Assembly (NCBI GenBank): GCA_025449115.1
Contig: JAHLKC010000081.1
Coordinates: 62,001-126,000, forward strand
DNA: 64,000 nt
From: Chytridium lagenaria
Lineage: Eukaryota > Chytridiomycota > Chytridiomycetes > Chytridiales > Chytridiaceae
Direction of reading: 5' to 3'
Positions 1 to 11,669 of this stretch are shown here, one piece after another. The position numbers and the translations under genes are program-made. Each line of letters opens with the position of its first letter. Positions within the stretch are counted from its first letter, which is position 1. Below the pieces are notes generated by a model, which was not told where the DNA came from, searched no databases, and saw only the letters and a list, made by a program, of their open reading frames with translations.

Positions 1-3000
1 TTCCACCGAATATGTATAGACAGCCATCTGGGAACGGGTTCGATGGGGTGCCTCCACCAAAATATGTATCGACAGCCGTCTGGAAATGGGGTTTAGCGGT
101 CCCCCCAATATGTTTAGACAACCCTCAGGCAATGGATTCGATACGCCCCCGAATAGCTTTAGGCGACCATCTGGCAACGGATTCGACGCAATACCAAACA
201 CATACAGACCATCACCTGGAGCCGTGTTTGACGCACCTCCACCGCCGCCGAACATGTACACTCAACCCTCTGGAAACGGTGCACCCGCCGAATAATTACA
301 GACAACCTCCCTTTGACGCACCCAACACATACCGCCAACCTCCAGACCCAAACGCATACAGACATCCCGATGCTTTTGAGCGATACGATGCCCCGGATCA
401 TAGACGTCGAGCTGATCAACCCCCCGATGGATGGACGCTGCGGCAAGGTGGATACGGACAAGTGGATGGTTCGATTGTGGTTGAGGTTCCGAGGGAGGTT
501 TATCAACGTGTTGAAGAGGGGGGATCATTACCGCGATGGAGGAGTCAGCATGCATCGATTTATAGTGTGATGCCCAGTGATGGTGGATGGATGGATGAAG
601 AGGATGATGATGACGAGAAACGACGTGGATGATGGCGGATTGGGTGAGAGATTGAGGGAGGCGACGGTTAGAGGGAGAGTGGATGTGGTGAGAGAGGACT
701 CGAAACCTAAGGCGCCGATGAGAGTTGACAGTGTGTCAAAAAACACTTCACCAAAAGTGGGTGGTTTGCCCTCACCAACATTTACTGCGCCCCCACAGCC
801 TCCTATCGAGAGGATTCCTCAACATAACATTGACGCTTCTATAAGAACACATCAACAACAGCTTGACGTGAAAGAAGCCCCTCATGAGCCAAGACCCTCT
901 CCTCCAGGCTCATCCCTGCTCCGCGACACCCCTCCACAACAACAATCAAAAAATAAAAACCCTCCACCACAACCCGTCGTATCCGAAGACTACGTCAACG
1001 CCCTACTAGGTCAACTCGACCAAGCTCTCAATGTCGCCATGAAAAACACTCCAACCCCAAACCCCACCACCGACCAACCTCGCCAACCGCAGCAACCCGC
1101 CACCCGTCCCGTCCTCCAAGTCCGCGCTCCAAAACCTCTTCCCCCACGTCCCATCGACCCACCACCACACCTCCGTCCCGATGATAAGAAGAAACGCATC
1201 TCCTTTGCCGCCGACCCCAAAACGTCCTCCCTCCCTCGTGCTTCGTCCAAAGAACCGAAACTCATTGCTCCAGCGTCCACCATCCGTTCTCGCGCAAAGC
1301 CGGATACTGCATCCACGCGCCAAAGAAGGAGGAACGGTTGAGCTTTGATCCGAAAGCCTTGGAGGCCTTTGTGTTGGGGAAACCGATACCCGTTGTCGAG
1401 GAGTCGGAGAGTGACGAAGATAAGGAGGAGAAGAAGAGTGGGGATGTGGGTTTGCAGAGTGGCGTTGGGGAGGAAAGTGGGCAAGGTCTTGGCGCAACGA
1501 CTTGGGAGAAGCAACTTTCGGAGGTTGATGCTGCCATTGCCGCGGGGCCAAAACCCAGTGTAGGTGTTGCGGATTGGGAAAGACGACCATCCCAAGCTGC
1601 GGTTGCGGTTACCCCTGTAAAGTCTGTGGTGCCTGAAACCGCCGCCCCAAAATCAGCAGGACCTGGTACAGCGCCGTGGACGAGACGACCTTCTGAGGGT
1701 GTGATTGCATCTGGACCCAAGTCTGCGGGAGTTGGTGCAGCTCCATGGGAGCGGCGGCCATCTGAAACAGCGGTAGTGACGCCTCGGAGACCGTCTGAAG
1801 CTGGAGGTGCTGCGAGGATTCGGAGACCATCGGAGACAGCAGCGCCTCCGCGACTCGTTGATCAAAAGGACGATGAGAATGATGTTTGGGGTGGACGGTG
1901 AGATGCCACCTGGGTTTGTTCCGCCGCCTCGTGGGGAATCGGTGGTGCGGTCAGCCAGTCGTGGAAAACGGTTGTTGCCGTCTTTCCGGAATCGTGAGAA
2001 AACAGAGGTTGAAGCAAAGGAGGTGGAGGCAGTGGACGAGGAGGAGGAGTTGGTAGAATTGCCTAACCGCGGTGCACCAGTGGGTGGGCCAAGTCGAACA
2101 CGATCGATATTCCGACGGTTGGATGGAGTCCTTGCGCAGGTGATTGATATGGAGGCGAATTATTTTGGGGAAGATGATGATTTGGAGGAGGAGGAGAATG
2201 TTACGCCTCTCTCTGGGATACCTTCTTATTATGGTGCGGAAGGGATGTACGAGGGTGAAGATCCGGTCTTATGAGGATGATGATATGTGGGTGGATGAGG
2301 AGGAGGAGGTGCCACGGAAACCGTCTGTGAGGAGGAGACGGACCAAACAGAGGGGGTGGTCGAGCTCTTCGAGAATTTCGTCAAGACTCTCGTGGACTCA
2401 GGGGGGGAGAAGTGGTTCACCTGTATATATTGGGAGGAATGAGATGAATTTTGAGGAGGTAGATGAAGAGTTTGATGATGGGACGATTGGACGAAGGCCG
2501 CAGTTTGAAAACGTGACATTGGATCGACGGCCTGCTTTTGACGAGACGCTTGAACGAAGACCGCAGTTTGAGGATGTGACGTTAGACCGACGACCAACTT
2601 TCGACGAGACGCTCGACCGTCGCCCCCAGTTTGATGTAACCCTTGATCGCCGTCCCCAATACGAAGACGTGACGCTCGATCGTGAGGGTCGTTATCAAGC
2701 CATGCCCAATCACGAGCGCTCATACTACCGCCAGGATCAATACAACGATCAAGCCTCTTTCACCGACGCGTCCTCTGTTTCCGATGCGGGTGATTGGGGG
2801 TCCCATCGTGTCCTTGACACGTTTGTAGCGGAATGGAACGCACCCCCTGATGACACGACGCATGACGCGCCACCTCTGGAAGGGAAGCGACGGTCCATTC
2901 GGTTGTCGATTGTGCTTGTGCCTGCGCCTGAGGAGGGGAATTCAAAGCCTGTGCAGAGGATGGAGACGAAGGGTGGCAGGTGGGGAGGCAAAAGAGGGTT

Positions 3001-3043
3001 TGGGAAGTTGGGGGGAGGGGGTGGGGGGAGGTTGGAGGAATGA
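1..3043 (+). CDS. Repeat-rich disordered protein, 5'-truncated, frame-broken
   Basis: Not recognised as a known family. Coding signal runs continuously along the plus strand from the window edge but hops between all three frames, near positions 85, 295, 600, 1340, 1880 and 2275, so one gene with several indels is likelier than six small genes. Three tandem-repeat blocks are visible: an N-terminal block built on RQPSGNGFD (about 15-290), a block of WERRPSE-like units separated by Ala/Pro/Lys linkers (about 1570-1860), and a block alternating LDRRPQFE and LDRRPxFDET (about 2490-2690). Between them are acidic stretches and Pro-rich linkers. No globular domain, signal peptide or clear membrane segment is seen. 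The start lies outside the window. It could be a scaffold or cytoskeleton-associated protein, but nothing in the sequence proves that. Confidence 0.6.
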
Positions 3044-3656
3044 TTAAGGCGGTGGTGAATGTAGCGAGGTCGAAATCGTTTGGGAGGAGGAAGCACGGTT
3101 TTAGGCGTACCCTGAGCTTCTTTTTTCATTTCGCTTCCATGCTTATTTTTTTCAATCGATTCGGCGATTATTATTTTTTTTTCCTTGCATATATCTTCCT
3201 GACTTTTTTTTCTTATTTTTATTGTTTTGAATGATCATCTTATATGCTGTTCTTGATGGGACGCGGTTTTGCGCCTTTCTTTGTCTTCATAAAATCATTT
3301 TATTCTTCTAACATGTTTTAAATTCTCTATGCACACTGTTTTTATTTTGGATTATTAGATTACCAATAGACTTTTTCTTTTTGGGACGCGCAATTAAAAA
3401 ACCACAAAAATCGCCTAATAATTAATCTTGTATTTTGGAGTAAGTACTATGTTCATGCGATATGCAGCACAAGAGAGGTAGGTGATTCCTGATAGTTGCG
3501 GTTATTTTTTGGAGCCGTGATTGTTTAAGAGGAATATATTACAGGGGTTTGGCTTCAAATCCTTATTTATAATCTCTACCAAACTAGATTTATATTTACA
3601 TCAGAACATTAATGCTAAAAACTGTATCCAACGGTCGTCGCAAATACTCTAATTTA
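3044..3656. other. Intergenic, T-rich 3' flank of convergent genes
   Basis: The first 190 bases (3044-3234) stay open in one frame, giving a Lys/Arg-rich then Phe-rich tail (SKSFGRRKHGFRRT). This could be the true C-terminus of the preceding gene after another indel. The rest is AT-rich and holds no supported gene. Confidence 0.4.
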
Positions 3657-4086
3657 TTAAATTACATACAATCCCTTATCAATAACATACTCAGCAACAC
3701 TATCGTTCATCAACCACGATAATTCCCTCTTCCTCTCAACTAGTTCACTTTTCCACGCCCCCCAAACCCCACACATAAATCCCATCCCCTTACCACCCTT
3801 CGCAACCAAATCAGCATCCATCGGCAACCCCTCAAGAACTCCCAAAATGACCCCATTTTGACAACGCTTCATCGCCCTTCCTACCTCCAATCTCGCCATC
3901 GTACTTGAAAGCTCGCAAACCTTCACAACCTCACTCCTCGCTCCATCACCACTGCATTATCAATAACATCATACCCATACACGACATCCGTTATTTCGGC
4001 CTCATCCTGCACATGCCAAACCATCTTTGCACCGCCTGGAAGCTCGTCAAGACGCGGACGTGCCCACAACCTTACAGTGATCTTTT
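3657..4086 (-). CDS. Unrecognised coding tail downstream of the POF1-like gene
   Basis: On the minus strand, directly after the stop of the nucleotidyltransferase gene, coding-like sequence continues in another frame (ITVRLWARPRLDELPGG, about 4075-4025), passes one frame break near 3925 and ends at 3657 after ELSWLMNDSVAEYVIDKG. No convincing start codon begins it, so it may be a C-terminal extension of the upstream gene cut off by an indel near 4090, or a separate gene with an unseen first exon. I do not recognise a domain. Total length would be about 140 residues. Confidence 0.4.
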
Positions 4087-5214
4087 TCACACCATCCCAC
4101 TACTGATCACAACTCCAACCTCTGACTTCCAGCCCTGTTTCCAAACATCATTGTCAGGATTCCCAATAAAGGACGGCACTTCACACTTTTGAAACGCCTC
4201 GATTACGCGTTTACTAAGCTCAGAGCCCTCATCAGCCAATGAACGTAAAGCTGCCTCACGCCCGCCCTCCAAAAGTGTCGCATCCACCTCCGCAACCTCA
4301 CATTTTAATACAACATCAACCTCTCCACCCTTTTCTATAAGCAAATTCGTCCATCCTTCCACAACTTTCACCCGCCCCATCTCCACAAGTTTTGCTGCAG
4401 TAGGATCCGTAGCAAGATAATGATCCAAAGTATCGCCAGCTCCAATTCCACCAGCCGGGACGATCCGATCAAACAACACGAGAACGCCATTGGCCCCGGT
4501 TTCAGGATCAAACATGGGTGCAAGTGCGGAAAGAACTGTATCCTCACGAGTCGAAGGAGTTGTTGGTGTGGTGTAATACTTTGGATGGAGAAGACGAGTG
4601 ACGGTATCATAGCCCATGACCCAATGAAGTCTAGGCATTTCAAAGGATGTGGCAGTTGAGAAGAGGACGTCACGAAGAGATTTAGCTTTATCGATGAACC
4701 GAGCAGCAGTCGTAAGACCCACTATTACGGAGACGTTGGACTTCAGATCCGATGCCATACGAAACATCATATTGACTCGATGTAGAAGATCCATCGGATC
4801 GGTTTCGGGTTTATCGGCGTTGGAAACAGCGTGAAGAATGATTAGGGAGGAGAAAGAAGGAGAGGTGGCGTGGAGGCTCTTAAGGGCTAGATGGAAGTGA
4901 GCGAGAGTTGGAGGGTTAAAGGAGCTGTCGAGGATAAGGATGGGATTCTGTGGCGTTAGGGAGGTTGAAGGCCATGGTTTGTTCTCGAGCGTACGGAGAG
5001 ATATCACATGGGTGGATAGAGGACTTGTGGGTAGACGGGGATTGGTGGTCGTGGTAGTGGTGGTGGCTGATGCGACAGCGACAGCTCTTTGAAAAGCTTT
5101 GATTAGGGCGTCGGCTGCCTGGATCCTCATTTTCAGGTTTTGAGGTTTGACAAAACCTCGGCTGGTTGTTTTGCGGTTGACTGCAAGCCGTGAGCTATTT
5201 TCTAATAATATCAT
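4087..5214 (-). CDS. POF1-like nicotinamide mononucleotide adenylyltransferase
   Basis: Nucleotidyltransferase (HIGH-type) fold. The nucleotide-binding motif is DSSFNPPTLAH at residues 93-103, following a hydrophobic strand ILIL. Further on is the strand-plus-substrate segment HWVMGYDTVTRLLHPKYY (about residue 197), which closely matches the GxDTxxRxxxPKYY stretch of fungal Pof1 proteins. Family members transfer AMP from ATP to nicotinamide mononucleotide in NAD+ synthesis, or are close relatives of such enzymes. The usual C-terminal ISSTxxR signature is not clearly present; the nearest stretch is around GREAALRSLADEG. The open frame starts at 5214 (375 aa). An internal Met at 5130 (MRIQAADALIKAF) is an equally good start, and the first 28 residues look like 5' leader or a targeting peptide. 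A second coding block of unknown nature follows immediately downstream. Confidence 0.8.
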   Translation of the reverse strand: MILLENSSRLAVNRKTTSRGFVKPQNLKMRIQAADALIKAFQRAVAVASATTTTTTTNPRLPTSPLSTHVISLRTLENKPWPSTSLTPQNPILILDSSFNPPTLAHFHLALKSLHATSPSFSSLIILHAVSNADKPETDPMDLLHRVNMMFRMASDLKSNVSVIVGLTTAARFIDKAKSLRDVLFSTATSFEMPRLHWVMGYDTVTRLLHPKYYTTPTTPSTREDTVLSALAPMFDPETGANGVLVLFDRIVPAGGIGAGDTLDHYLATDPTAAKLVEMGRVKVVEGWTNLLIEKGGEVDVVLKCEVAEVDATLLEGGREAALRSLADEGSELSKRVIEAFQKCEVPSFIGNPDNDVWKQGWKSEVGVVISSGMV

Positions 5215-5612
5215 TCTGTTGAGGGTCTGGGAATAGAAAGAGGGCTTGAGGACATTGGAGGCGTCATTTTAAAAAAACAGCAGCATCAACTTTGTAGGAG
5301 ATTACGTCTCTACACCAGACGATGCCGATAACCAATGAGTTAAATTCCACGCACCCACCACTCACGGCTCACCAGCCAGCGCACCCAGCACACCCAGCAA
5401 TAATGCTTTTTTTCTCTCCAAAAACCACAGAGCTGAGTTTTACTTTAAAAGTTGCTGAGGTGCTGTTTTTTTTGACGGGCGAAAGCTGAACGTCCGAAAG
5501 TCCACAATGGCGCAAAATTGTCAAGATGCTTCCCCACCCCTTGTCGTTCTAATGGCAGCAAGATTGAATTGCTGGCTCGGAGAATAGAAAGAGGCTGGGG
5601 AGAGAGCCTCGC
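5215..5612. other. Divergent intergenic region
   Basis: This lies between the minus-strand POF1-like gene and the plus-strand TATA-driven small ORF. It contains CCAAT-type sequence (ACCAATGAG near 5332) and T-rich runs. No gene is supported. Confidence 0.4.
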
Positions 5613-5616
5613 CAGG

Positions 5617-5627
5617 ACTATAAAAGG
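5617..5627 (+). promoter_or_regulatory. TATA box of small Cys-rich ORF
   Basis: The sequence ACTATAAAAGG is a textbook TATA box. It is followed about 30 bases later by a C/T-rich stretch (CATTCCCTCTG and on) typical of a fungal transcription start. The first ATG downstream is at 5713. Confidence 0.6.
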
Positions 5628-5712
5628 AGGCCTCCATTCCCTCTGTTTTTTCTCTCATTCCATTCGACTCCTTCATCTTCTCATCCATTGCCCTTCGTCC
5701 TTCTTCTCATCC

Positions 5713-5916
5713 ATGCATCCATCGACTTGTTCTCCGTTTTGTACCAACTGTTCACAGCCATCACTCTGTACTTGCAAGGCAACCAACCGTCCATGCACCC
5801 ATATGTCTAGTAATCCTATCCAAGGCATCTCCATTCATATATACAAATGCCAACTCTTACATACCATCCATCACTCACCTACAAGCGACACAGGGACTCA
5901 TTCACCTTTTTCATAG
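5713..5916 (+). CDS. Small Cys-rich protein, possible metallothionein-like peptide
   Basis: A 67-residue ORF begins at the first ATG after a strong TATA box (about 90 bases upstream) and a pyrimidine-rich leader without other ATGs. An AATAAA-type signal lies at about 6048. The N-terminal half is packed with cysteines in the pattern C-x3-C-x2-C-x5-C-x-C-x6-C (CSPFCTNCSQPSLCTCK), as in metal-thiolate peptides; the C-terminal half is His/Ser/Thr-rich with a seventh Cys. No signal peptide is evident. Metallothionein families diverge too fast for a sequence-only call, and an intron in the 3' half cannot be excluded, so the function is a hypothesis resting on Cys spacing and promoter architecture. 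Confidence 0.4.
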   Translation: MHPSTCSPFCTNCSQPSLCTCKATNRPCTHMSSNPIQGISIHIYKCQLLHTIHHSPTSDTGTHSPFS

Positions 5917-6681
5917 AAACCACCATTTGATTAGCCTCTACGAGTACTTTTTTTAACTCATAGAACGCTTCGAATGAGCGGTTCTCTATCGAAAAGTGCA
6001 TCTGCATTTTATCCTGCCTCGCTTTCTTCTATGTTCAAGGATTTCTCAATAAACACATTCATAATCGCTACCTTTTTAAACTTGAGTCATAATGATCCGT
6101 GAGGAAAAACGCGTGCAGAATTTATCGAGAGTCAAAACTTCAGGATAGCAGCAACGACTATAAAGAATAGTAGTAGCTTTGGCATAACATCATATTTTGC
6201 CATAATTCAACACTTTGTGCCTAAGTGCAGTTTGAATTCCGTAACGTGAACATTTACAAACTACAAACTAACGTCAGCTAATGATATAAAGCACAATGTG
6301 AATCTTTTTAAATGTTTTTATTTTTTTCGTTTCGTAAATAAAAAAGGTGAGTGGAACGAGCAAAAACAATACAATGATCAGATAACGATAAGAAGAAGAA
6401 AAAAAAGAGCGGCCGCGGTGAAGAAAGAAGAACATAAAACACAATGATAAGCAACTAATTTTTTTTTCTGGTCGGAAACATGAAGCTTTAAAAGAAGAGA
6501 GAAAGGGATGCGATGAAAAGGAAAAAAAAGAATAATAAAAATAAAATAAAAAAATAAACATGGAGAAAAAAATAAGGTGAAAAGTGCGGCGAAATGTCGA
6601 TTGTGCGAATAAGGGAGATAAATGCTAGACGTCATTAAGAAAAATAAAGAAAAGCAGGGCCGCCGTTGAGTGATTGGCGCC
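5917..6681. other. Convergent 3' flanks
   Basis: This holds the AATAAA at about 6048 for the small plus-strand ORF, then A-rich sequence downstream of the PP2C gene. Open frames here are low-complexity (Phe/Ser from A/T runs) and are not supported as genes. Confidence 0.5.
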
Positions 6682-9195
6682 TATACCAAAGCAGCCGCAG
6701 CAACCCCCTCCTTCTCCTCCCTCCTCCCTCCGGTCGGCTCCAAATACACCACAAGCGCCGTTGCATCATCATACCTAATCTGTCCCTCAAGAACACATCT
6801 CTCGCCGCCCCCCTTACAAATGACGGCAATGTGACATCCACATCGGTCTCCCTCAACACAAGCGCCTTGGCCGCACCTTCCAGTCTGTCTGTCAACACAT
6901 CGGCAGGCATGTAGGAGGAGCTAGGGAGGATGGATTCCACCGCTGATGCAATAACATCCACTGCAACATGGTTTTGGTCGTCGTGGGAGGATTGGACGCG
7001 GAGATGGTCCCAGACACCGTCGGTGGCGAGGAGGATCACGTATTCACGATCGGCGGCGAGAGAGATGAAGCGGATGTCGGGGATGGGGGAAAGGATGGAG
7101 GGCTCGATCTTAAAGAGGAGATCTCCCATGGTAGCGGTGAGGTTTAGGGTACGTTTGTGGGAGACACCAACAGCGCGAACAGCATCAGTAGGGTGTCTGT
7201 AAATCCTGGCTCCGTTGAGCTCATCATAAGGACGGTACCTCCGCTGCTCAGGCGGGCTCACAACGACATGTTTAAGCGTGCCGTTAGGGTTGATAAAGTG
7301 TCCACCCGAGCTGTGGATATCCCACACCTTCCCAGGGTGGGCCATGTTGTGATCTTCAGTGGAGAAAACAGGAATCCATCTTGACGCGGCGGGACGACCA
7401 TCCTCCTCCATGGCGTTAGTGGTTTGCTCACGGGTGACAAGCACGGCACGAGAGTCTCCAACGTTAAGGGAGACGGCGTGGTCACCGTGGACGACAACGA
7501 CAACCATAGTGCAACCATCGTCGGCGGGACGCTGGCCGTGAATAGCACCAGCATCCACCCAGCGGCGGTAGGCGGCAACCTGCATAGCGCAATACTCGGT
7601 GTCAAGAATCTTGAAAAGGCTGCCAGCCTCTTGGGTGAACTTGTGGCGGTCCTCTTCGATGCTGAAATCCCATGAGTGAGATGACATCAACTCGAGAGAG
7701 AGCGTCGCGAATCCGAGGAACGAAGAAGCGCGCAGCCTGTCATGCGTAATGTTAGAGCTAATATGTCATTTAAAGAAAGTTTGGTTGACACTCACACAAA
7801 CTCCACCGTGACCGTCAGCAAGAACAAATAGTCTGGTCGTACCAGAGAGCGACTGTACCATCGACTTGACCACATTTCCCTTGGTCTCCTCAATACCAGC
7901 AGCACCTTCAGGCATAACCCTGAAGGTAGAAGACGTAGCGCCAGACGTGGAAGAATCAGACCTCAACCTCACCCTCCTCAACTCCTCATCAGCGTCGACA
8001 GTATTAGAGTCAGCAGACGAAGCAAGGGAAACGGTAGAAGCCGTCATGGAATCCATGGACTCAGCTGCCGCAAGAGCATCCGCAGACGAAGTGAGCGTAG
8101 ACCATGATGATAAAAGATCACCAGCATCGGAGACAGCAGGGGCCAATGCACATCCTCGAGGTCGGGATGAATAGATTGTCTAGGATACCCGCTGAGAGTC
8201 GTAGGCGAGCGGTTACCTGGGGTCTGCACGACACCCAGGTTGTGCATGCGACGGTAACCCTTCTCCGAAGCGACAGACCACGTGAGGCGGTGGGAAAGAC
8301 GGAGAGGTCTCGCGGTATCCTCCACAGCGACGACGGCAGCAGCAAGAGCGACAGCGGCAGCAACAGTTTCCTTGGGCGAGAGAGCGTCGGGAGACATTGG
8401 TGAAGATGCATCTTTCTCAAGAGGGGAGATAGTTGAGACATCCAACTTCTCTCCATCCGCCTCCTCCTCGTCAGGCTCGCTCATTAAAGACTTGCCAACA
8501 ACAGGCTGGGCATCAGTCATCTCAGAATCAGCTTGAGCAGTAACATCAGGTTCAGGCACAATTAAAACAGAGAGGTTTCTGACGAGAGTCGAATTGTTTT
8601 CAAGACCGCTTCCGGCAAGTGTCTCTAAATCGTCGCGGGCATACACTCTGCCATCGGATGCAGACGAACTGGTCAAGATGTTGAAACGAGCGGTCATGGT
8701 GTTAGGGGAAAGAGGGGCAGGAGAATTTGAAAGCGGTGCAGGACCAGCGGGACGGACAATGGGGGACACGATGGTTGAGAGATCTGAGGAGGGAGCGGTG
8801 AGATGGGTGGACAAGAAGGGGTTGGACAGCCTTTTTGGTGATGGTGACGAAGCTTTCGGTGAAGGGCTGACGGTTTGAGTCTGGTGAACGGGGCTGGGAG
8901 ATGATTTAGGTGTTGTAGATGAAGCTACGGCGGGTTTCTGAGGGGTGAGGGGTATCGTGGTGTCCGAGGACAATGCCGACTTGGCGGAAGATGAAGGGCT
9001 TGACGTAGAGGGACCCATGGGGACATCAGCGGCAGGAGTTGACGATGAAGATGATGAAAGAATGATTTCTTCGGAGGCGGCAGAAACAGCCATGGCGGTA
9101 CTTCCTGAAAATGTGCTTGATCGGGTCATGTTTTGAGGAACGAGATGGTCAAGGGGCATTGTATTCACTGGAGGATGACGGGTAATAACAGACAT
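6682..9195 (-). CDS. PP2C-family Ser/Thr protein phosphatase
   Basis: Metal-dependent PPM/PP2C phosphatase. The N-terminal 350 or so residues are Ser/Pro/Ala-rich and disordered. The catalytic domain then shows, in order: LFVLADGHGG (Mg/Mn-binding Asp and Gly), DDGCTMVVVVVHG with LNVGDSRAVL, DHNMAHP, and EYVILLATDGVWDHL carrying the DGxWD metal-binding motif. An intron at 7737-7795 (GTGAGT...CAG) splits the domain just after DGHGGVC and joins it to AARFFVPRIRDAL, restoring the normal family spacing. Frame breaks occur near 8140 (before APAVSDAGD) and near 6810; after the latter the alternative frame gives the canonical PP2C ending YDDATALVVYLEP and a stop at 6682. The start at 9195 (MSVITRHPP) is the first ATG of the frame. 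It removes phosphate from Ser/Thr; the substrate is unknown. Confidence 0.9.
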
Positions 9196-10505
9196 GATCT
9201 CGGGGGAAGTTGGCGCGGTTATGGCGGATGAATACAGAAGATTTGTTGAACGATAGAGTCTTGACCAACAACTGCGATGGCTCAAGACTTTAAGTGAGGC
9301 CTGTTTTGTTAAAAGAAAGGCATGTTAAGATCGTAAGACCAGAAAATGCTCGTAAAGTTCCGATCCATGCATCGCATAGAGATGAATCTCAATCCTTTAG
9401 CTCTGTAACGTCACCCCTTTTCCAAAACAGCCTTCATCCCCTTGGTCGTTCGATCATCAACAATCCCCATAACCCTGGGCCACCCCCGTCCAATTCCACA
9501 TCAAAATCCCAATGACAAGACGAAGCAACCACAGAGCAACACACCACGAGTGAAGGCGAACAGGATAGGATGAGATTTGTGGATGAATTTCCCTTGAGCT
9601 ATTCTCAATCTCGCTGATAAGAATAGTCAAAGGACTCTTTGGAGACGGACAACGAATGGTGAAACGGAAACCGAAAAATAATAGCGAAATTGACCGTTTC
9701 GATTCAAATTTTTCCATATTCACAACACACATCAATGATGAGGCCACAGCGATCAGCAGCCCTCACTGCCTTCAGGACTTCTCACTAGCCTCCAGCAGGT
9801 GAAAATGACTGTATTTTGTAGACATCTATCGAAAAATGTCCCGCCCCATCCCTTCCCTAGGCTAAATAGCAGCGGCACTTTCCAATCTCCTCGAGCTCTT
9901 TATGGATTGAACAGGAGAGAGACTTACTTTTCAATCAGTGATCGAAACGAAAGTTGGTTCTTTCCTTCTCTATGTTATATGTACTCTATGAATCGAATGA
10001 GGGTCTTCAAATCCCTTATCCCTTGCACCGAGTCGCTTAAGGTGAAGGAGGCCTGAAGGATGGGTATGAAAATTATGCAGAGCAAATAAAGGTATGATAA
10101 AGGCTGTTTTACTTGATAAGAGCTTTGTACGTCGACGAACCTGCCGTAGTGTTGTCGAGGCGCCTCAAAATGTGTGAGCTATTTTTGGGACACGGGATAT
10201 ATTGAAAGTTCTGGTTGGTTGTAATTGTAATGGCCGCGTGAAATAAATGATCCGCAAAGAGAAAGATAACTGCCCAATAAATGGAGGGTAACAGCGGGTG
10301 GACGTATTCTGAAACGAAGTCGACCCCCTTTGATTCTTATGTTAGAAGTAACTGTGAAAGTTAAAATCTCATTCGTGGCACCTCTTTGGCGTTAATGACA
10401 AAACGTCAATTCTGAACGGGTATCATACGACCGTTTTGTTTTGCAAGTTTTTTGGTATTAAAGTCACGTATGAAGGCGCGCTCCCATTCAATTTCATCTT
10501 TATTT
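9196..10505. other. Long intergenic region
   Basis: This contains the PP2C promoter side and about 1.1 kb of moderately AT-rich sequence. Short open frames on both strands here lack family similarity, introns or start context. No gene is supported. Confidence 0.4.
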
Positions 10506-10700
10506 TCTGTAAGAGTATAAATACCTCATGGCCCTAACCCATCTAAATTTTTGTTCATTCGTTCGTTCATTCATTTCAACGGATGCCATTCCAACGCATG
10601 CCATTCCAAAACTGTATATATACCTCAAGTATTAATTCATTCAACTTTTTGTTTGTTGTGTTAATTTTGAAAAATCAAGTAATGAGGTTTATTAGAGTCA
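10480..10700 (+). repeat. Dispersed TATA-containing repeat, copy 1
   Basis: The core GAGTATAAATACCTCATGG followed by CCCTAACCCATCTAAA (about 10509-10545) recurs at about 17981-18015 as GAGTATAAAAACCTCATGG plus CCCTATCCATCTAAA, with weaker similarity before and after. It could be a shared promoter module (it lies about 420 bases upstream of the TMEM14 start) or a decayed dispersed element. Confidence 0.45.
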
Positions 10701-10937
10701 GAAGCCTCGTCCACCCTCACAGACATCTCCATGAAGATATAAAAGACAGAGAATATCGAATAACGATCAGCCTTTTCCCTTTATCTATCGGCGTGCCGAT
10801 GAGTCCTTCTAATTCTATTCTCGCGCAAACCCTTCGTCGTCGTCGTCGTCGCCGTCCGTTCGTTGTTGTCGATAGTCCATCAAAAGTACAAAAATTTTAA
10901 AGACGGAAAAAGACTTTTCAGAAATCATCTTCTCAAA

Positions 10938-11669
10938 ATGAGCCATCAGTGAGTGACTGACGTCCATCTTACTGCTACCGATTTAATTTCTTTTTCCTTA
11001 AAATACACATTTGACGGTGGTAATGCGGGCGAATACGCGTGTAGTGCATCCTCCCTTGGAAATTTCTTTGTTTCATACTAAAACATTGCAAACTTGTTAC
11101 TTCATGCATGCAGCACTGCAAACACACTCGCTGGAGTCTGTGCTGTTGGAGGCATCATGGGATATGTCAAAGCTAAATCCCTTCCCTCGCTTATCGCCGG
11201 ACTCACCTTTGCCAGTCTTTACGCATATTCTGGGTAAGTATCCATGAGCCTCGCATCGGTGTTGACTGTTTGACGCCGTAAATTCCCTATCCCGTTATCT
11301 GAAGAAGCTTATAAACCCTGTGCTCGTAATGTTGATCCATTCGTTCCGTCCCCACCTATCTTTTAGATACCTAATTCAATCGAATGCGGATTACGGTGTT
11401 GAACTTGCCACTGGTATATAACTTTCCTTCGTTCTATGCTTTTGGTCCCGTCTGGCGTTACTAGTTCTTCTGACACTCTTTCTCTTTCCTATCCTTTCTC
11501 GCGACCCTGATTGCTTTGCAACAAAGCCACTTCGGTCGTTCTCCTCGGCGCCATGGGCCCGAAGGCTTTACGCACCCGAAAGCCCGTCCCTCTCATTATG
11601 AGCGCCATCGGAACTCTCGGAACATCGTATTACGGTCTTAAGGTCTACCAGAACTACAACGGCGTCTGA
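10938..11669 (+). CDS. TMEM14-family small membrane protein
   Basis: Four exons assemble cleanly: 10938-10948, 11114-11233, 11367-11413 and 11527-11669, each intron with GT...AG. The spliced product is about 107 residues, starting MSHHTANTLAGVCAVGG and ending LKVYQNYNGV. It has the TMEM14/UPF0136 signature: GGIMGYVKAKSLPSLIAGL in helix 1-2, a middle helix with SVVLLGAMGPKALRTRKPVP, and a last helix with PLIMSAIGTLGTSYYG. Length and four hydrophobic segments match the family. In animals TMEM14C sits in the mitochondrial inner membrane and helps heme-precursor transport; the fungal role is less certain. No frame breaks are needed. Start choice is supported by the 11-base first exon in frame with the rest. 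Confidence 0.93.

Noticed and set aside
6274..6635. Hydrophobic minus-strand frames downstream of PP2C
   Set aside because: Low-complexity Phe/Ser from A/T runs; no splice or start support.
9457..10056. Possible genes upstream of PP2C
   Set aside because: Frames under 100 residues with no features; reading shifts do not extend them.
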